Assembly: GCA_021397835.1 (NCBI GenBank)
Contig: JAJFZO010000256.1
Span: 320,001 to 384,000 of the forward strand
Source of the DNA: Moringa oleifera
Lineage: Eukaryota > Streptophyta > Magnoliopsida > Brassicales > Moringaceae
Direction of reading: 5' to 3'
DNA: 64,000 bases
The position numbers and the translations under genes are program-made. Positions 11,068-25,300 of the stretch are shown piece after piece. Under the pieces are notes generated by a model that was not told the DNA's origin, did not search any database, and worked only from the letters and a program-made list of their open reading frames with translations. The stretch's first letter is position 1. The number at the start of each line of letters is the position of its first letter.

Positions 11068-13616
11068 CTAGAGCCTCTCCATGGAATTCCAGGGAATGTG
11101 TTCACACTTACTCATGTGCTGCAGCAGAGAATTGGCTTTCCTCTGCGCTCTGTTTGTTCCACATCTTGCAATCTCACGCAGATGTTCATAAACACCGAAC
11201 TGAAGAGCAGCCAACATGAGAGACGAATTATGCAACCCCAAGTCTAGAAGAACCGATGTGGCACATTCCTTGTTCTTGGGAGTCCCTTTTCGAATTATCT
11301 CCACTAGAGTTTCCACAAACGATATCTGACCAATTTCCTTCCGCCCTTCAGGATGAGAGGTCAGGAGTAACAAGATCGACAGAGCCTCATCGATCATACC
11401 CAAGTTTTTGTCCTCCAGGAGATGAAGCAATGGTGGTATGATGCCTGCTTTAATGGCTCTAGACTTGTTGGCTTGTTTCAAAGAAAGGTTGAAGAGAGCT
11501 GTGGCAGCATCCTTTTTACCTCTGATTGTCCCATTCTGCAGAAGTTCCACCAATGGAGGGATCCCATTGAAGCTGCCTACGAGTACTTTGTTCTCGTCGA
11601 GCATTGATAAGCTAAACAAGGCTGCAGCAGAATTCTCTCTAGCTTCATCTGTTCCATTCTGTAAAATCTCAATGATAGCAGGAATTGCTCCTTCTCTCGC
11701 TATTAATCTTTTATTTGCCTCATCAAGTGACAAGTTCAAGAGAGCAGTCACCGTGTGTTCTTGAATCTTGGAGTCTGGATAGGACAAGAGCTGAACCAAG
11801 GGACGGATTCCTCCGCTGTTGGCTATCAGAATTCTGTTCTCTGGATTCTCCTTCGAGAGCATTCTGATCTTCACAATTGCATCTCTTCGTACATCAACCT
11901 GACAAGATGACAGATTTTGGACTAAAGAATAGATTTCCTCCACGTGTTCAGCAGAAGACCCACCAGAGCCAACAGAAGCATCTTTCTTAGGCAATTCCAA
12001 GTTGTTCTTCTCACACCATTGCAGGATAAGGTTGCGAAGAGCATAGTTTGGTGCCAACGACAAGTGATCTAGTACTTGTCCAGTCTTTGGACACGTTCTG
12101 TGGTTAGAATTCAACCATTTCTGTATACTGCTTCTCTCGTAAGTCTTCAAAAAGGTAGACAAACTGATCAGTTTTTCTCATGGCAGAAATCTTATCAGAC
12201 CAAAAATTTTATTTTAAAGTTGAAAACTGAAGAATACCTGTCCAGTTGCTACGATAACCGGATCTGCCATGATCTCTAGAGTAATGGGGCAAAGGAATTC
12301 ATGAGGCACAAGCGAAGACGTGCACCTCTGCAAAATTTTTGATGAAATAGGACCATCAAGCACAACAGTTTCATCAACTCCAGCAATCTGTTTGAATTTG
12401 CCAAGAAGAAACAAAACTTGCTGGATGCTTTCATTCTGCCCTCCTCGCTCTTTCACTAGTTTCTTCACAGCTAGTGTTTCTGCTTTCAATTCTGCTATAG
12501 TATGCAATTCTAACTTGTTTGCCAGCCTTTCCAGAATGGCACTGTCTGCATTCCTCTCATCCTTCTTCGAAAACACAACCATGATATCCATGGCTAGCTC
12601 CATGTCCTGCGTATCTGTCCTTTTCTTAGCTCTTTTCATTTGCATGCACATCAGCTCAACCTGAAAAGCCACTTGCCCGCATAAACACACTAGTACTTCA
12701 ATGACATTCAGCTAGCTAGGATAATTTCCATCCTTAATCAGGTTACCTAGTAATTTCTAGGGATCCAAACATATTCTCATTCTTTAAGGAAGTGTCTGAA
12801 TCACCACATGAAAAGGTATCACCGCTGTAATCTGTGCGCAATAAGTTATCTAATATGATAGCAAATAGTAAGATTAGGCAAGAGGGCTATGATATGCTAA
12901 CTTTATGCATACTCTTTCTTAATGAGTCTTGTTAGGGGGATGAATAACCTGTTTCTTAATCATTTAAAGAGATTTCTGGAATCGTACTTTATCATTTTCT
13001 GCGGAATGCATCTCCCAGAAGGGAACTCTATTGACAAAACAAAGAGGACCCAGAAACAAGAGAAATTGGAAATTACTTGCTCTTTCAATTCGACTGAAAT
13101 CCCAAGCTCATGGAAAGGAAAATCATCCAGAGCCTGATTCAATTTGTCGTAGACAGAATGAAATCTTCCCATCACGGCCTCACTCTCCAATGCCTGAAAA
13201 AGAACACAGAAACTATTCGGAAAATACGAACCCACTGGTTAAGAACAGATGAAGAGACTAAAAGAGAAACTCACCAAGTAGATTTTGCTGCCGTCATTGC
13301 AATATTTCAACAACTTCTTAGCTGCAAGAAGGGCCTTCTTCAGATTAGCCAAGCAATTGGAAGTGGCTGCCGAGAGCGACTCACCAAGCTCCCTTACCTC
13401 CTCCAAAAGAGGCACAAACAGCTTCAATTTCCTAACCAAATTCAAGCATTCCTTCCTCTGTGTCTTCCTGTACCCGGAATATGACCCAGCGGTCTCAATC
13501 ACTTCCAGTAACTCCCTGACCAGGTCACCCTCATCTCCACCGTCCGATGAACTGGAAACAACGGCTTCAACCCCACTCTTCTCTGCCCCTTCCATCATCG
13601 CCATCAGTTTCTCCAT
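11068..13616 (-). CDS. PUB15: U-box/ARM-repeat E3 ubiquitin ligase, PUB15-like
   Basis: Plant U-box E3 ligase that transfers ubiquitin from an E2 to substrates held by its ARM repeats. Four exons, all joined at phase 0 (13616-13275, 13193-13077, 12660-12238, 12144-11068), give 652 aa, the size of the PUB12-15 class. Residues 1-260 form the helical U-box N-terminal domain. Residues about 271-345 are the U-box ([19 protein letters not shown], then [10 protein letters not shown] and CPKTGQ). As in all U-boxes, zinc ligands are largely replaced by salt-bridge residues. From about 365 to 640 there are tandem ARM repeats ([68 protein letters not shown]). The phrase [22 protein letters not shown] resembles Arabidopsis PUB15 as I remember it, so the symbol is by similarity; PUB13/14 are the alternatives. 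The start is the first ATG of exon 1. Confidence 0.92.
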
Positions 13617-16505
13617 TCCACTCCAGTAAGCTTAAAGCCCACTCAGAACCCTCTGTCTTCCAGGAAAATGTTGATTTTCCTGAGAAAGAAAAGCTAGGAA
13701 TCCTTTCCCGTAGCCAGAAAGGGTATTCCCAGAACTCGCAGTTTCCAGGGAAAGTCTAGAGAAAAAGAAAGGGTGAGTCTAGTAAGCTTGGAATCTTTAC
13801 TGGTAGGACTAAAAACAAAAAGAGTAACCTCGAAAACACTTCGCTTAAATTCTATGCTGAAATTCCAAAAGGTTAAAGAAATCTTAAATTCTCCCGAGAA
13901 AATAAATGAGAATAAAGCAGGTTCCTTGATCTAGAATCCTAAGCGAGTCTCGCGTTTTATTTTCTTCTTTGTTTATTTATTTGGCGGGTGGAAATTAACG
14001 GTAGGCTGAAGTGAACTCCCCCCACCAAGAAGGTGAAAAATAAAAATTATACAATTATTAGAAAATGAGGTTAATTTTGAAAAACAGTTACGTTGCCCAT
14101 GCAAGGGGGCGGTTCACGCGGTTTATTGACAGGATGACGCGTATTCACGTGCAACGTTTGCTGTTTGATTTTGGGAGCATGTTTCATTGCCTTCGTGGAG
14201 GGCCCCGCCCATTCTGTCCTTTTGGATAATTGAATCGACTGGTCCCACTTGCGCTCCTATCGTCTCCCCTTTTCCGTTTGATTTTTGAGACACCAAATCC
14301 GGCGGTGGAGCCCCTTGGCCTTGAAGCTAAAATCAAGGAGAAATCTTACTCATTTCATGCAGTTTCTTACGTCAACTTGTGGGACCCTTTTTATCAATAA
14401 ATAGATTATTTTAATTCATAATTATTTTAAAAATATAAATTTAAATTATCATATTAAAAAATAATATTAATAAAAAATAAATTTTTATATTGTAAATAAA
14501 TTTTAAAAAAATAAAAATAAAAAATAAATATCATTTGAAATTTTGAAATATACTTTAGTTTTTTTAAACTTTATTTTAAACGTAGGTAGTGCATCAAATA
14601 GACCTAGATGAGAAATAATCAATTTAAATATTTATTAAAAATTAAAAATATCTAAATTAAAAATTTTGCATTATAAAATTAAATTTAAATTTTTTTATAA
14701 ATATAAAAATACTCAAGTTATCATTATAAATAAATTTAATTTTTTAAATATTAAAAATATTTTCATTATCATAAATTTAAAATTTATAATAAATAATTTA
14801 TGATTTAAAAATATTTAAATTAAAAAATTGACTCAAAATAATTTTTAAAATTTATTTAATTTAATTTGCAATTATTTTAATAAGAAAAATATATTTAATT
14901 ATTTAATAACAGCTTTCAATTTGATTATTTTTCACCCATTAGGTTTGCTTGAAGATATTTTAAAATTCAAGATAAAGATTAAGAAAGGGTATTTTTTAAA
15001 GTTTTGAATGATATTTATTTAAAATTAATTATTTTTAATCAAAATTTTATGATTTTTTAGATTAATTTTACATGTGAATTTATAATTTATTTTTAAAAAT
15101 ATTAAAATAAAAAATTTGTACTATGATTATTATTTTAAAAATTTTCAATACATATAAAAATATTAAAGCTATTATCATAATAATTTTTAAAATTTTTTGA
15201 ATATCAAAAATTTTTTCAAAAAAATTATACTATCAAAAATTTATATATAAAAATAATTATTGAGTAAAAATTATTCAAAATATCCTTAAATTTTTATAAT
15301 CATCTAATTTAAATTAAAACTTTATATATACAACTAATCTAAAAAATTATAAATTTTTATTAGACAATGCGAGTAATTTAATGATGAATATTACATGAAC
15401 AAATTAATATTTCTATTTATAAAACAAAAATCAGACATTAATGCATGATTTATTATCTTAAATTGTATTTGCAGATTACAGATTTTTAATACGATTATAT
15501 ATTAGATGATAATGCTTTATATATTTTTTTTTGTAAATATAATAAACTAAAAAATATATTAATATAAATAAATGGTGTTATAATTACAATTTAATTAATT
15601 TTTACTTAAAATAATTTATTGTGATTCAACATTATTGTACCTAATATTAGTGTTATAACTTAATATTAAGAAAATTAATTGTTCAATAATAAAATAACAA
15701 ATATATTTTGAATCAAAACATAAGTAAATCTCACAAATAAAACATTAAGTAAAAAATTTAAACTGTCAAATCAGCCTACAAATTTTGATCTAAAAACTAA
15801 TTATTTTAAATTATATTAGGATTTTTTAAGTAAATTAAAATTTTATTTAAAAATTTTAATTTAAAATTTTTTATAAATTCATATCAAAATATAATTTTAT
15901 ATTAAATTAAAAATTTAAATATAAAATTCATTCAATCCAAACATCGGAGTTTAAATTCGTTTTTTTATATTTATTTTAAATATTATTGACCACATATTTT
16001 TATTTTTTAAAAAACTTATTATGATTTAGAATATTTTAAAAATAGAAAATTAGTATTTCATAAAATGTTGTGATTTTAATCCTTATATAATTTAAATAAA
16101 TAAAAATTTAAATTATTAAATATGAATAATAACAAATAAAATATCAACCTAATTTAAATTTTAATTGTATTATAACTCCCTAATTACATCTTTCAAAGTG
16201 ATTTTAAATTAAGATTTTTTCAACACTAATGATCATTTCCAAGTCAACATAAAACTGATTATAATTTATTATAACAAATAAAAATAGTAATATATTTTTT
16301 AATGGATAATAATAGGTAGTTTAACTTAATATTTTTGCAAAATCTTAAAAAATGCTTGGAGAAATCTGGTATCGTGATCATTATTAGCCCATGTCAGTCC
16401 CATGTTTGGCTGCTTAATAGTCAGTTGAAGCCGGACACGCTGTCGTTTCGAGAAAAGGTACAATACTTCTCTCTCTCTCATCTCTGTTTGTGTCCGGCGT
16501 GAAAA
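13617..16505. other. Divergent intergenic region between PUB15-like and PEF genes
   Basis: It contains both promoters. The first ~750 bp beyond the PUB15-like start is moderately G/C-rich, with a CACGTG core. About 14.39-16.35 kb is extremely A/T-rich with no coding signal or recognisable element. The last ~130 bp before the PEF start contains a CT-rich leader. Confidence 0.6.
14146..14151. promoter_or_regulatory. G-box core (CACGTG)
   Basis: A palindromic CACGTG lies about 530 bp upstream of the PUB15-like start codon, within a G/C-rich island that also carries ACGCG-type motifs. G-boxes bind bZIP/bHLH factors in plants. A single hexamer can occur by chance, so function is not shown. Confidence 0.35.
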
Positions 16506-19500
16506 ATGGAGAACCGGGAGATTCTGAGAGAGTGGTTCGATCGAGTTGACTCAGATAGCACCGGAAGCGTGACTGCACCTCAGCTCAAGGTTTTTCTTCT
16601 ATTGCTTCGTCTCTTTTCTGTCTCTCACTAACGCACGTATATACGTGCATATGTATAAATCCAGAGTAATACTAAACGATATGCCCCAACTATGATCAGA
16701 GTGCTCTCGCTGTTGGCAACCTGGAGTTCCCTCTCTCCGTTGTCCAACAAATGATCAGGTTTTCTTCCTCCGTAGCAGTTCTCTTTCTTGCTTTCTCTTC
16801 GTATATAAACCTATACATACATATTGTCGATATGCGTTGATGCATACGAGGTTTTGTTGCAGGATGTATGATTTTGACCGAAATGGCACAATGAGCTTTG
16901 AAGGTTAATAATCCAACCAATTTACAGTGATATTCTACTTCGTGAAGATTTATTTCGTGGCTTGATTTTAATTCAATTTTTTAAATCATAAAGATTTGTT
17001 TATTTTAAGCCTGATTTTTAGCCCCATTTTATGCATTCGCACTTCAATTTGTTAAATTTGTGTACGTTTTTTGTTTGTATGTTTGGAACGCAGAATTTGT
17101 GGCGCTTAACAAATTCCTTCTCAAGGTTAGAGATTTTGCAACTGTGTTCCTTCTAAATTCTCACGTGATGTAACTGATTGAGAGGTAAATGAGGGGTAGA
17201 TCTTGCATGTAACATTCTTGTGATTGTTGGGAGAGAACCTATTCATTGTACTATTAATGCAGGCTACCAAAATTTTTGGCAAATTTCATAGCAAAGATGT
17301 TTAACATCTGTCTTTTGAGCATGATGATATTTGAGAGGTGATTTTGGTTGTTGCAGGATATAAAGGAGTTTTAGTATTGAAAAACATATTCTTTCTAACT
17401 GAATTCAGCATTTCAAATGCAAGGTGAAGGATCTAAATGCCTTCACGTACTTAATTGCGGTCATGGATACTGTTAAGTCTACATGGTATGGAAGGCATAA
17501 GAGGAGATTCGAATGACACGCCATAGTGGAAACTATGTTATTAGAAGAAATTGTGGAAGAACGAGATACTATTTTTAGCCACTAAGAACGTAGATGATGG
17601 TGCTAGACATGGTTAATCATGCAAGCGTCAGTTTAATAATGGAAAGAATGTGATGTGCATTAGGTGCTTTCCATGCTAGATACTCAGGTGCTTGTGGTGG
17701 GGCATAATTGTGATAGAGAGGTATGTGTCAGAGATTGCCAGGGATGCTCTTCTTGCTTATGCTGTAGCTCTAGCTGCTGCTTTTTACTGGATTATGATCT
17801 TACTGCTATCTTGAAAATGCTGACTTTGGTCAGAAAATATGACCTCAATGAGTTGCAGTTGGCTATTTATCCATTTGGTCATTGCACAGATTTTAAATAA
17901 TTCTACAGATAAACTCTGAAAGTTAATAGAACTGTTGGAAGGATTTATAAAACTCATGAAGTCCTTTTACTTGTGGATGTTCATAAATGTCTGGGGGAAC
18001 AAATAGGATACTGAGCTACTTTATGGACTGCTAGGATGAGGTAGGTTTATTAATTGTGGTTTTATGTCAAATTTAGGTAGACATCTTACTAGAGTAGATG
18101 CTCTTGGTCATATTTTTGTTTGGTTAGTCTTGGTGAGATTTCTTACTGCTTCCAGGGAAAAAGGTATTATTTGGTATAATTAGTTGTGAGTCTTGCTGAA
18201 AGTCCATTGTCTAATTCTCATGAGATATTTCCTCAAAAACTAAGACTAAGGTGTCTTCTGGATAAGCTTTGATATCTTATAAGAATTAAATTGTTTACTT
18301 GGGGTTTTGTAGGTCCAACAAGCTTTCTCAGACTTGGAGAGGTAATCACATTTTTATTTTTATTGAAGCTTATGCTGCTTGGTTTCCTATGTTGTAAACA
18401 TGTTTACATGATTCAATTTACCAACATTATATTTTTTGTTACATGTTAATTTCTTTTTTGGTCTTTCTAGCATTAGAATATTCATTTTTACCTTGCGAAC
18501 ATGTATAAATCATGATGTACATGAACAATATGTGTTATTACTGCCGCAGCATGATTTTATCGTGCTTCTGATGTTTACTCAACCTATTATGAATTAGTTA
18601 AGAGGCTGTTCCTAAAAGTGATTTGCATGGGTCTTCATCTTATTTCTTTTAATATAATTTCCCGTTGTTGTGCCCTTGATAGTAGTTACTATGTTTGGCG
18701 GTTAGCCTTGTCCGAAGTAATTTCATGCTTGATGCAATACATTATTTCTGGGATGACAAGCGTTGTTTAAAATTTTATGGTCTTCTCAGTATTTGGTCCC
18801 TCATTTTTAATATATTTTACCATATCTGCTCTCCGTTTCATTGACTGCGCAACTCTTGTATAATCTTGTCCATTATTACAGTTAAACAACATTACGCTAA
18901 ACACTCTCATGCTCTTGTGGTTCACTTTTGCAGGGATCGTGGATATCTTGTTCCTGATGATGTATATGAGGTAGTTCCTTAAATCATTGTTTCTCATTTT
19001 ATCTTTTAGATGTCATCTAATATGCCATGTCTTTCTTAATGTTGTACTTATTTGTAGAATTTATCCAACTTGTTTCTGTTTTTCTGGTTCCTCATTTTTG
19101 AACCTATTTTGCAGGCATTGGTAAAAATTGGTTTCTCACTGGACTCCCCTGCATTTTACACAGTCTGTGAGGTAAGCAATTGTATATTATGAATGGGGGA
19201 AAATATACTTGTATGACAAGAAGTTATGCAAGTAACTTAAAAGTCTACAAAATTCTGGGTTGGTCACATGTTGTGACTTGTCATGTTTGTTTTAGAATTA
19301 AGGAATCTCATGGTTTATTGATGCTCAAGTAAGACAATAAGCTTGGGAATAGTTAACATTATTGGCTGACTGTATTATGAATTTTAAATGGCAAATATCT
19401 GAAATTTCTAACAGTCTGATCAAGTTGGAAACTCTTTAATTTCTTCCTTTTGTATTCAGAGCTTTGATCAGAAGAAGAATGGGAGATTTCGGCTGGACGA

Positions 19501-20462
19501 CTTCATATCTGTTTGTATATTCTTGCAATCGGCTCGGTATAGTATCTACTAGATCCACTTAAAAGTGAAATTTTATTTTGCTCAGTAGTTATTATAGCAT
19601 GCAGGATTCAATTATAGTAATTTCTTGATCAATTGTGCCTCTTCAGGGGTTTTTGAGCCCTGTCGTTGGTTTTCAACTTTTATGTGAGTTTTGATGATTC
19701 CTGCTATAAAAAAAATGTGAGTTTTGGTTCAACCAGATGATTCTAACATAAAGTGGACCCACCACAGCGCACATGCAAACTTATACTTGCAAATCTTTTT
19801 TGCATGAAATAAATTAGATTTCATTGGCTGTATTTATACTTTAACTATCACTTGGTATGTCAAGTAATTAGCTTTTGTCGATTTGTTGGTTTCAGGAATC
19901 TATTTAATTCGTTTGATACTGCTAAGCAAGGAAGGGTGACTCTTGACCTGAACCAATTTGTCTATTGCAGTGAGTATAGTGCTTTGGATGACCATAAACT
20001 ATTTAATTGCAATTTTCTGTGACGATCATTTGTGTGAAGTTCTGCGTGGTTTGGCTCCTCGATGGAATTAACAGCATCATTGATATTTGAAAATGCAGCT
20101 TTGGAACTTCTTTCAAATGTATCTTTGGTTATTTTTTGTCTTCCAAGGAGCTAGTTTCTCTGATTATCTGTTTTTATTTCACTTCTTGAACCATGGTCGG
20201 TTGGCTGAGGTTTTACAGATTCGGTGGTTATTATTTGAGACATGCCTGGTCAGACCCCTTATCGCAATCCCCTGGATTCTATGATATCTCCATGCCACTG
20301 GGCTTGAAAGAAACCATTTCTCTCAGTCAAAGAGTCCAAACCACTGTTGTGAAACCTTCAAATATTGCATTATATGTGCTGTCCAATTTTATACTTGAAC
20401 ATATTGAACTCATTTTTTCTTGTTCATGTGTTTGTTTTGCAGCTGCCAACTGCAGAATATAA
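16506..20462 (+). CDS. Small EF-hand calcium-binding protein, penta-EF-hand type
   Basis: Likely a calcium sensor of the penta-EF-hand group (ALG-2/sorcin/peflin-like). Ten short exons join in frame (16506-16589, 16700-16758, 16863-16903, 17094-17125, 18313-18341, 18934-18970, 19115-19171, 19460-19536, 19896-19969, 20443-20462) to 169 aa. Five EF-like units follow each other. Loop 1 is D15-S-D-S-T-G-S-V-T-A-P-Q26. Loop 2 is D51-F-D-R-N-G-T-M-S-F-E-E62, which is fully canonical. Loop 3 (DLERDRGYLVPDD), loop 4 (DQKKNGRFRLDD) and loop 5 (DTAKQGRVTLDL) have lost several ligands. The Gly/Pro/Tyr-rich N-terminal tail found in many PEF proteins is absent. The last exon encodes only six complete codons plus the stop. 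Intron 4 is about 1.2 kb. Exact orthology is not assigned. Confidence 0.85.
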
Positions 20463-22388
20463 GATGAGTTCTTAATATTGGTAACATGCTATCAGATTCT
20501 ATGACATGTCCCTGTACAGTTACAGGACTGATTGAGCCATGAATTTGATGCTATTGAGAAAGTGCCATTCTTTTTTCCTGTTACTGTGTAAATTCTGTCA
20601 TGTTTCTGGAGCTGGATAAACTTCTTGTCCAAAGTGAGTGTGGCCCAGTCCTGCGCATCCAGGCAGCTAATATATATAGTGGAGATTGAAGTACACGATG
20701 TCCTTCTGGCTATGTATTTCCTTCTGATTGGCAGACAGAGGTGAGATTGAAGATAGTATATGATGTAATATTTCTTGTTATGGTTTTCCCAGACATCATA
20801 TGGCAGACAAATTGTGCAGTGCAAGATATGAGGAAGATACTTTTCTCTGTAACAGAGCTTAGTCATGCAAACTAAATGGGGTTTTACTTCATGTGTGGCC
20901 TGTCTACTGTGCAAGACAGCAATCCCATGAAAACATAAGCATGCTTTACTTTTATGTACAAGTGCCACAATGTAGCAAATCAGACTAGTGGATGTCCCTT
21001 TAATCTAATCCCAAAACGTCAACTTTGAGCTTATTAATCCATTAATTCACTCCATAAATGAGACCCACACAAGGGAAATTCTGGTTGATATCTATAAAAA
21101 TCCACAAGCTGGATGAGTAAAACAACATTATGCATGGAGTTAACAAGACTGGTGCCTGGAAAGTCAAAACATCAAAACCCATTAGGTAGACAGGAATATT
21201 GATCAAAACTATATTCTTCATCTTCACCTACTAACTGAATCTCCCACAACAAGTTGTCTCTTCCCTAGGAGTTAAATAGGTGTAGGGCAAGAACAGAGTC
21301 CATACCAAAACTCTGAGAGAACTTTGGAGATTTTAATACAGACAAAAGTAGGTGTTTAGTCCTATTTCCAAGAGCTTTCCTTCTTTCTTCAAACCAAAAT
21401 TTTCTCCACACATGGACAGAGAATTAGGACAATATAAACCCAACACAGAGAAACAGGAACTTTTGAGTTGGGTTTGAGGAAACTAGCTTTAAATTTAAAT
21501 AGGTTATACTTAAATTTTCATGTTTATTTTTGCAGAGGAAGTTGAATTTGTAACAACAATGAGGACAGAGAGAGAGACAAGAGGGTATAGTTTCTGTTTT
21601 GTCCCTTGCAACTTCGGAGGTGTTAAGTATAGCTGGCCGCCGTTGGATAGAATTTTATGGTTCTTTCGTTCCCCTTTTACGTTTTAAATATTTATACTTT
21701 GTTTTCTTTTTTATTTTTTTAAAGAAAACGGTCAACCTGGAAGAGATGCAATGAGTGAATATTACAAAAGATTTTTTTTAAAAAAAAAACATTTTGGCAA
21801 TTCAGAATCATTACTACAGTCCCATTGGCAGTTTTTGTTCTTCTTTTTCACCGCTCTAATCTTCTCCCTCTCTTTGTGGATCTCAGTCTCATTCCCAGTT
21901 CTTTTTTGTTTTTATTTTCCCCATACTCAGACCCCGCTTTCTGCTGAATTCAGACACCCCATTAGCGTCATCTACTCTGTTTACAGTTTCGTTCTGTCTG
22001 CTTGATTTCTCAAACCCTAACCAAGTGTCATATGAACAGTCGAGCTCTAATTGAAACCCCCTTGTCAATTGAAGAAAGTCTGATTCTTGGTATTCTGTGT
22101 ATCAAGAATCGCTTTTTTTCTTTTTTTTTTTTTTATAATCTCCCTGTTGGGTTCAATCTCATTGATATATGAGAAATTATTGAAATATAGAGGCGATTGG
22201 ATTCTCGCTGCGCCGCAGTTCACGATTTTTAGAGCAGAAGGTCGTCTAACGCTCCACGAGCTTCGCAGAATTGGTTTTGACGTCATCCATGTCCAACAAA
22301 GAATATCATCATCTCCGGTTTCTCCTATCATGTACGGGTGTTTTTATAGTCGACTGATGAATTAGTTTCTTGATTGTCAGCGGAGCTA
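20463..22388. other. PEF 3' flank and LAZ1 promoter with leader intron
   Basis: The left part holds the PEF 3' UTR and flank. From about 21.8 kb there is a T/C-rich leader. A non-coding first exon probably ends at about 22089 (TTCTTG then GTATTC), and a leader intron runs to the acceptor TTGTCAG at about 22380, eight bases before the LAZ1 ATG. A 158-codon open frame on the minus strand at 20492-20968 resembles no protein I know and looks accidental. Confidence 0.5.
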
Positions 22389-25300
22389 ATGAAGATCACC
22401 ACTTATTACGATCTCATTTCCCTGTTAACGTACTCACCTCCTACATGGGCGAGTCTAGTTGCTGGCGCCTTTCTACTTCTCACTCTTTGTCTTTCGATGT
22501 ACCTACTGTTTGAGCACCTTTCTGCATACAAGAATCCTGAGGTTTGTTGCGATGATTCTACACTTTCATAAACTTTATGAGATAAACACAGTTTTAAGCA
22601 TATGCTAGTTGCTTTTTCTTCTGTTGGGATTCATTCTTCATCTTGACCCTTCTGCTCAGGAGCAAAAGTTTTTGATTGGAGTTATTCTTATGGTTCCTTG
22701 CTATGCTGTAGAATCAGTGAGTAACTCATTTCTTACTTGATTCATTTTTGTTATTCCACTCTACTTAGGTGCTTGGTTAGATGAGTTTGGCATGCTACTA
22801 AGTTAGATGGGCTATTTCATTATCTTCTTAAATTATTTTCGTCATGCACCGTAACTGTGGGTTACTTTAAACAGTTTGTATCACTGGTGAATCCATCAAT
22901 TAGCGTTGATTGTGAAATACTGCGGGACTGCTATGAATCCTTTGCCATGTACTGCTTTGGCAGATACCTTGTTGCCTGCTTAGGTATGTGATGAATGAGA
23001 GCTATTATTTTGTCATTTAAATTTTACTTGCTGTAATACTGCTGCCATTTTCCTCTCTTGAGTGGATATATAAAAATCTGAGTTTTTCCAAAGTGGGGTC
23101 ATAGGGGTGCTCTAGATGTAATCTTAACCTTTATCAGTTAGCATGGGATGGCCACTTTAAGATTCAAAACCTGCTCAATTGTCCTTGGTAGCGTAGGAGT
23201 CTTACCATTCCATTAAACGATGATTCATTTATTGCCAGAATTTATTCAAAGTGGTCATTATTGCAGGATTGGTAAAGAAAGTTTGGCAGTTCGAAATATG
23301 GAAAGCTCTATGATTGTCTGCATGTGATTTGTCAGGCCCATTTATGGAGAAGTTTTATGTATAGTTATTGCCATGTCTTATTTCAGGAATTTTAAGGCCT
23401 TTTGCAACTTCAGTTTTCAAGTTTAATAGTTTTGTTTGTACCTATGAATTTCAGTTTTTAATAATTGATATTCGTTCGTGAAGATCATTCCTAAAATAGT
23501 TACCTCTTGTTGAAGTTAAATTTTGCTCAGTTCCCTGATTGATATGCCATTTCTGGTTTTCTTCTCTTTTGTATTGTTTTGTTTCCTTCTTTTAAGGCGG
23601 GGAAGAGAGGACGATTGAATTTATGAGACGACAAGGACGTGCAAGTCATAAGATGCCTTTGTTAGAACAGAATCGTGAAGAGGGGACCATAAAGCATCCA
23701 TTTCCTATAAATTTGATCTTAAAGCCATGGAGACTCAGTCAATGGTTTTACCAAGTTGTCAAGTTTGGCATTGTTCAATATGTATGTTTGCAGTTAGTGG
23801 AATTTTATCTTTTGCTATTCTTTTGGATTTCTAATTGTTGTTTCTTCCTTCTTTCTACTAAAATCAAGGTAATTATATCTTTCTTTTTGACAGATGATAA
23901 TCAAGTCTCTGACTGCCATTTTAGCCGTAATTCTTGAAGCCTTCAATGTATATTGTGAAGGAGAGTTTAATTGGGGATGCGGGTAAGATGATCTTAGTTA
24001 GTGTTAGCTGAGCATAATGGTGACTTAAGTCTTTTGCCTCAGAACACTATTAACTTAGTGAATTTCATGTGTGTTAATGTAAACAGCATTTCTGAAGCTG
24101 CAACAATCTTGTTAATTTCTAAAATTTATGGTCATCAGCTGATAAATTTGGGTAAACCGTTACTGTCTCCATATAGAAGGGCCTGATTTTGGTTGATATT
24201 GTCGAACATGAAGTAGATAGCTGGCTGGGTTAGGTCTACATGTTACAAACACAGTTCCTTCTGCAAACTTAATTGGACTTACAAATCCAAACTTAGGTGA
24301 TGGGCAGTTTCCCTGTGTCAAGCCTGGTCAGCTGGCTGTATGTGAAGTAGGTCTCCTTTTGTTTTCTTGTGTACTGAATACCATTTATTTATCTCTTATC
24401 TTTGTTGGAACTACTGGGGAAGATAATCTTATTTTTGTACAAGTGCTAATGTATCAGATGACCTGTGAACTATTGCACATTCTTCCTGAACAGTTAGAGA
24501 TTGTTAAATTATGCCATGCTATTAAGTGTTTTGGTTAGAAATCATCATTGAATAATTTAGTTTTTTGTATTAGAAATCGCCAGTCTATCTATTGCTAAGA
24601 ATCAGGCCTATATGTTTGCAATTGCAATAGATAAAAAACATGGATACAGACACACATGAATATAAGCATGCATGTGCATCCACATATGGTTGTAATGTTT
24701 GGATATACACCGTATGGCACATGCTAATGTTGACTGATTGTGCTGCTTATTCACGTCTCTGAAATTCCTTTTAAGGCTGAGGTCTACCTTCAATTTTACA
24801 TATGATGAGGAGTTGTGTTATTTGTTGAACCAAATTTTTCTATGACCTTTGTTGGTTTATGTTCTTACTTTGTGAATGGTGAAACATTTCATGGGATGTA
24901 GTCTGTGAGTTGGCGTAACAAGTTCCTAATTACTCAAGCTCTTTCCTTGTTTCACAGGTATCCTTACATGGCGGTGGTACTAAATTTCAGTCAATCATGG
25001 GCTTTGTACTGTCTAGTTCAGTTCTATGCAGTGACGAAGGACGAACTTGTTCATATAAAGCCATTATATAAGTTTCTAACATTTAAATCAATTGTGTTTT
25101 TGACTTGGTGGCAAGGTGTGGCTATTGCTCTTCTCTATGCCCTCGGTTTGTTCAAAAGTCCTATAGCCCAGGGTTTGCAGTTTAAGTCAAGCGTTCAAGA
25201 TTTCATCATTTGCATAGAGGTAGATGTCTTTCACTGCCAATGTGTCCATCTCCTTTGCCAAATGAATTAACTGATATTAACAGCACAGCTGTTAACTTTC

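Noticed and set aside
17126..18312. PEF intron 4 considered as containing a mobile element
   Set aside because: No terminal repeats, target duplication or transposase/RT similarity could be seen; it is treated as ordinary intron.
20492..20968. 158-codon open frame on the minus strand downstream of the PEF gene
   Set aside because: No domain or similarity is recognised, the amino acid mix reflects base composition, and it lies in the 3' flank of a plus-strand gene.
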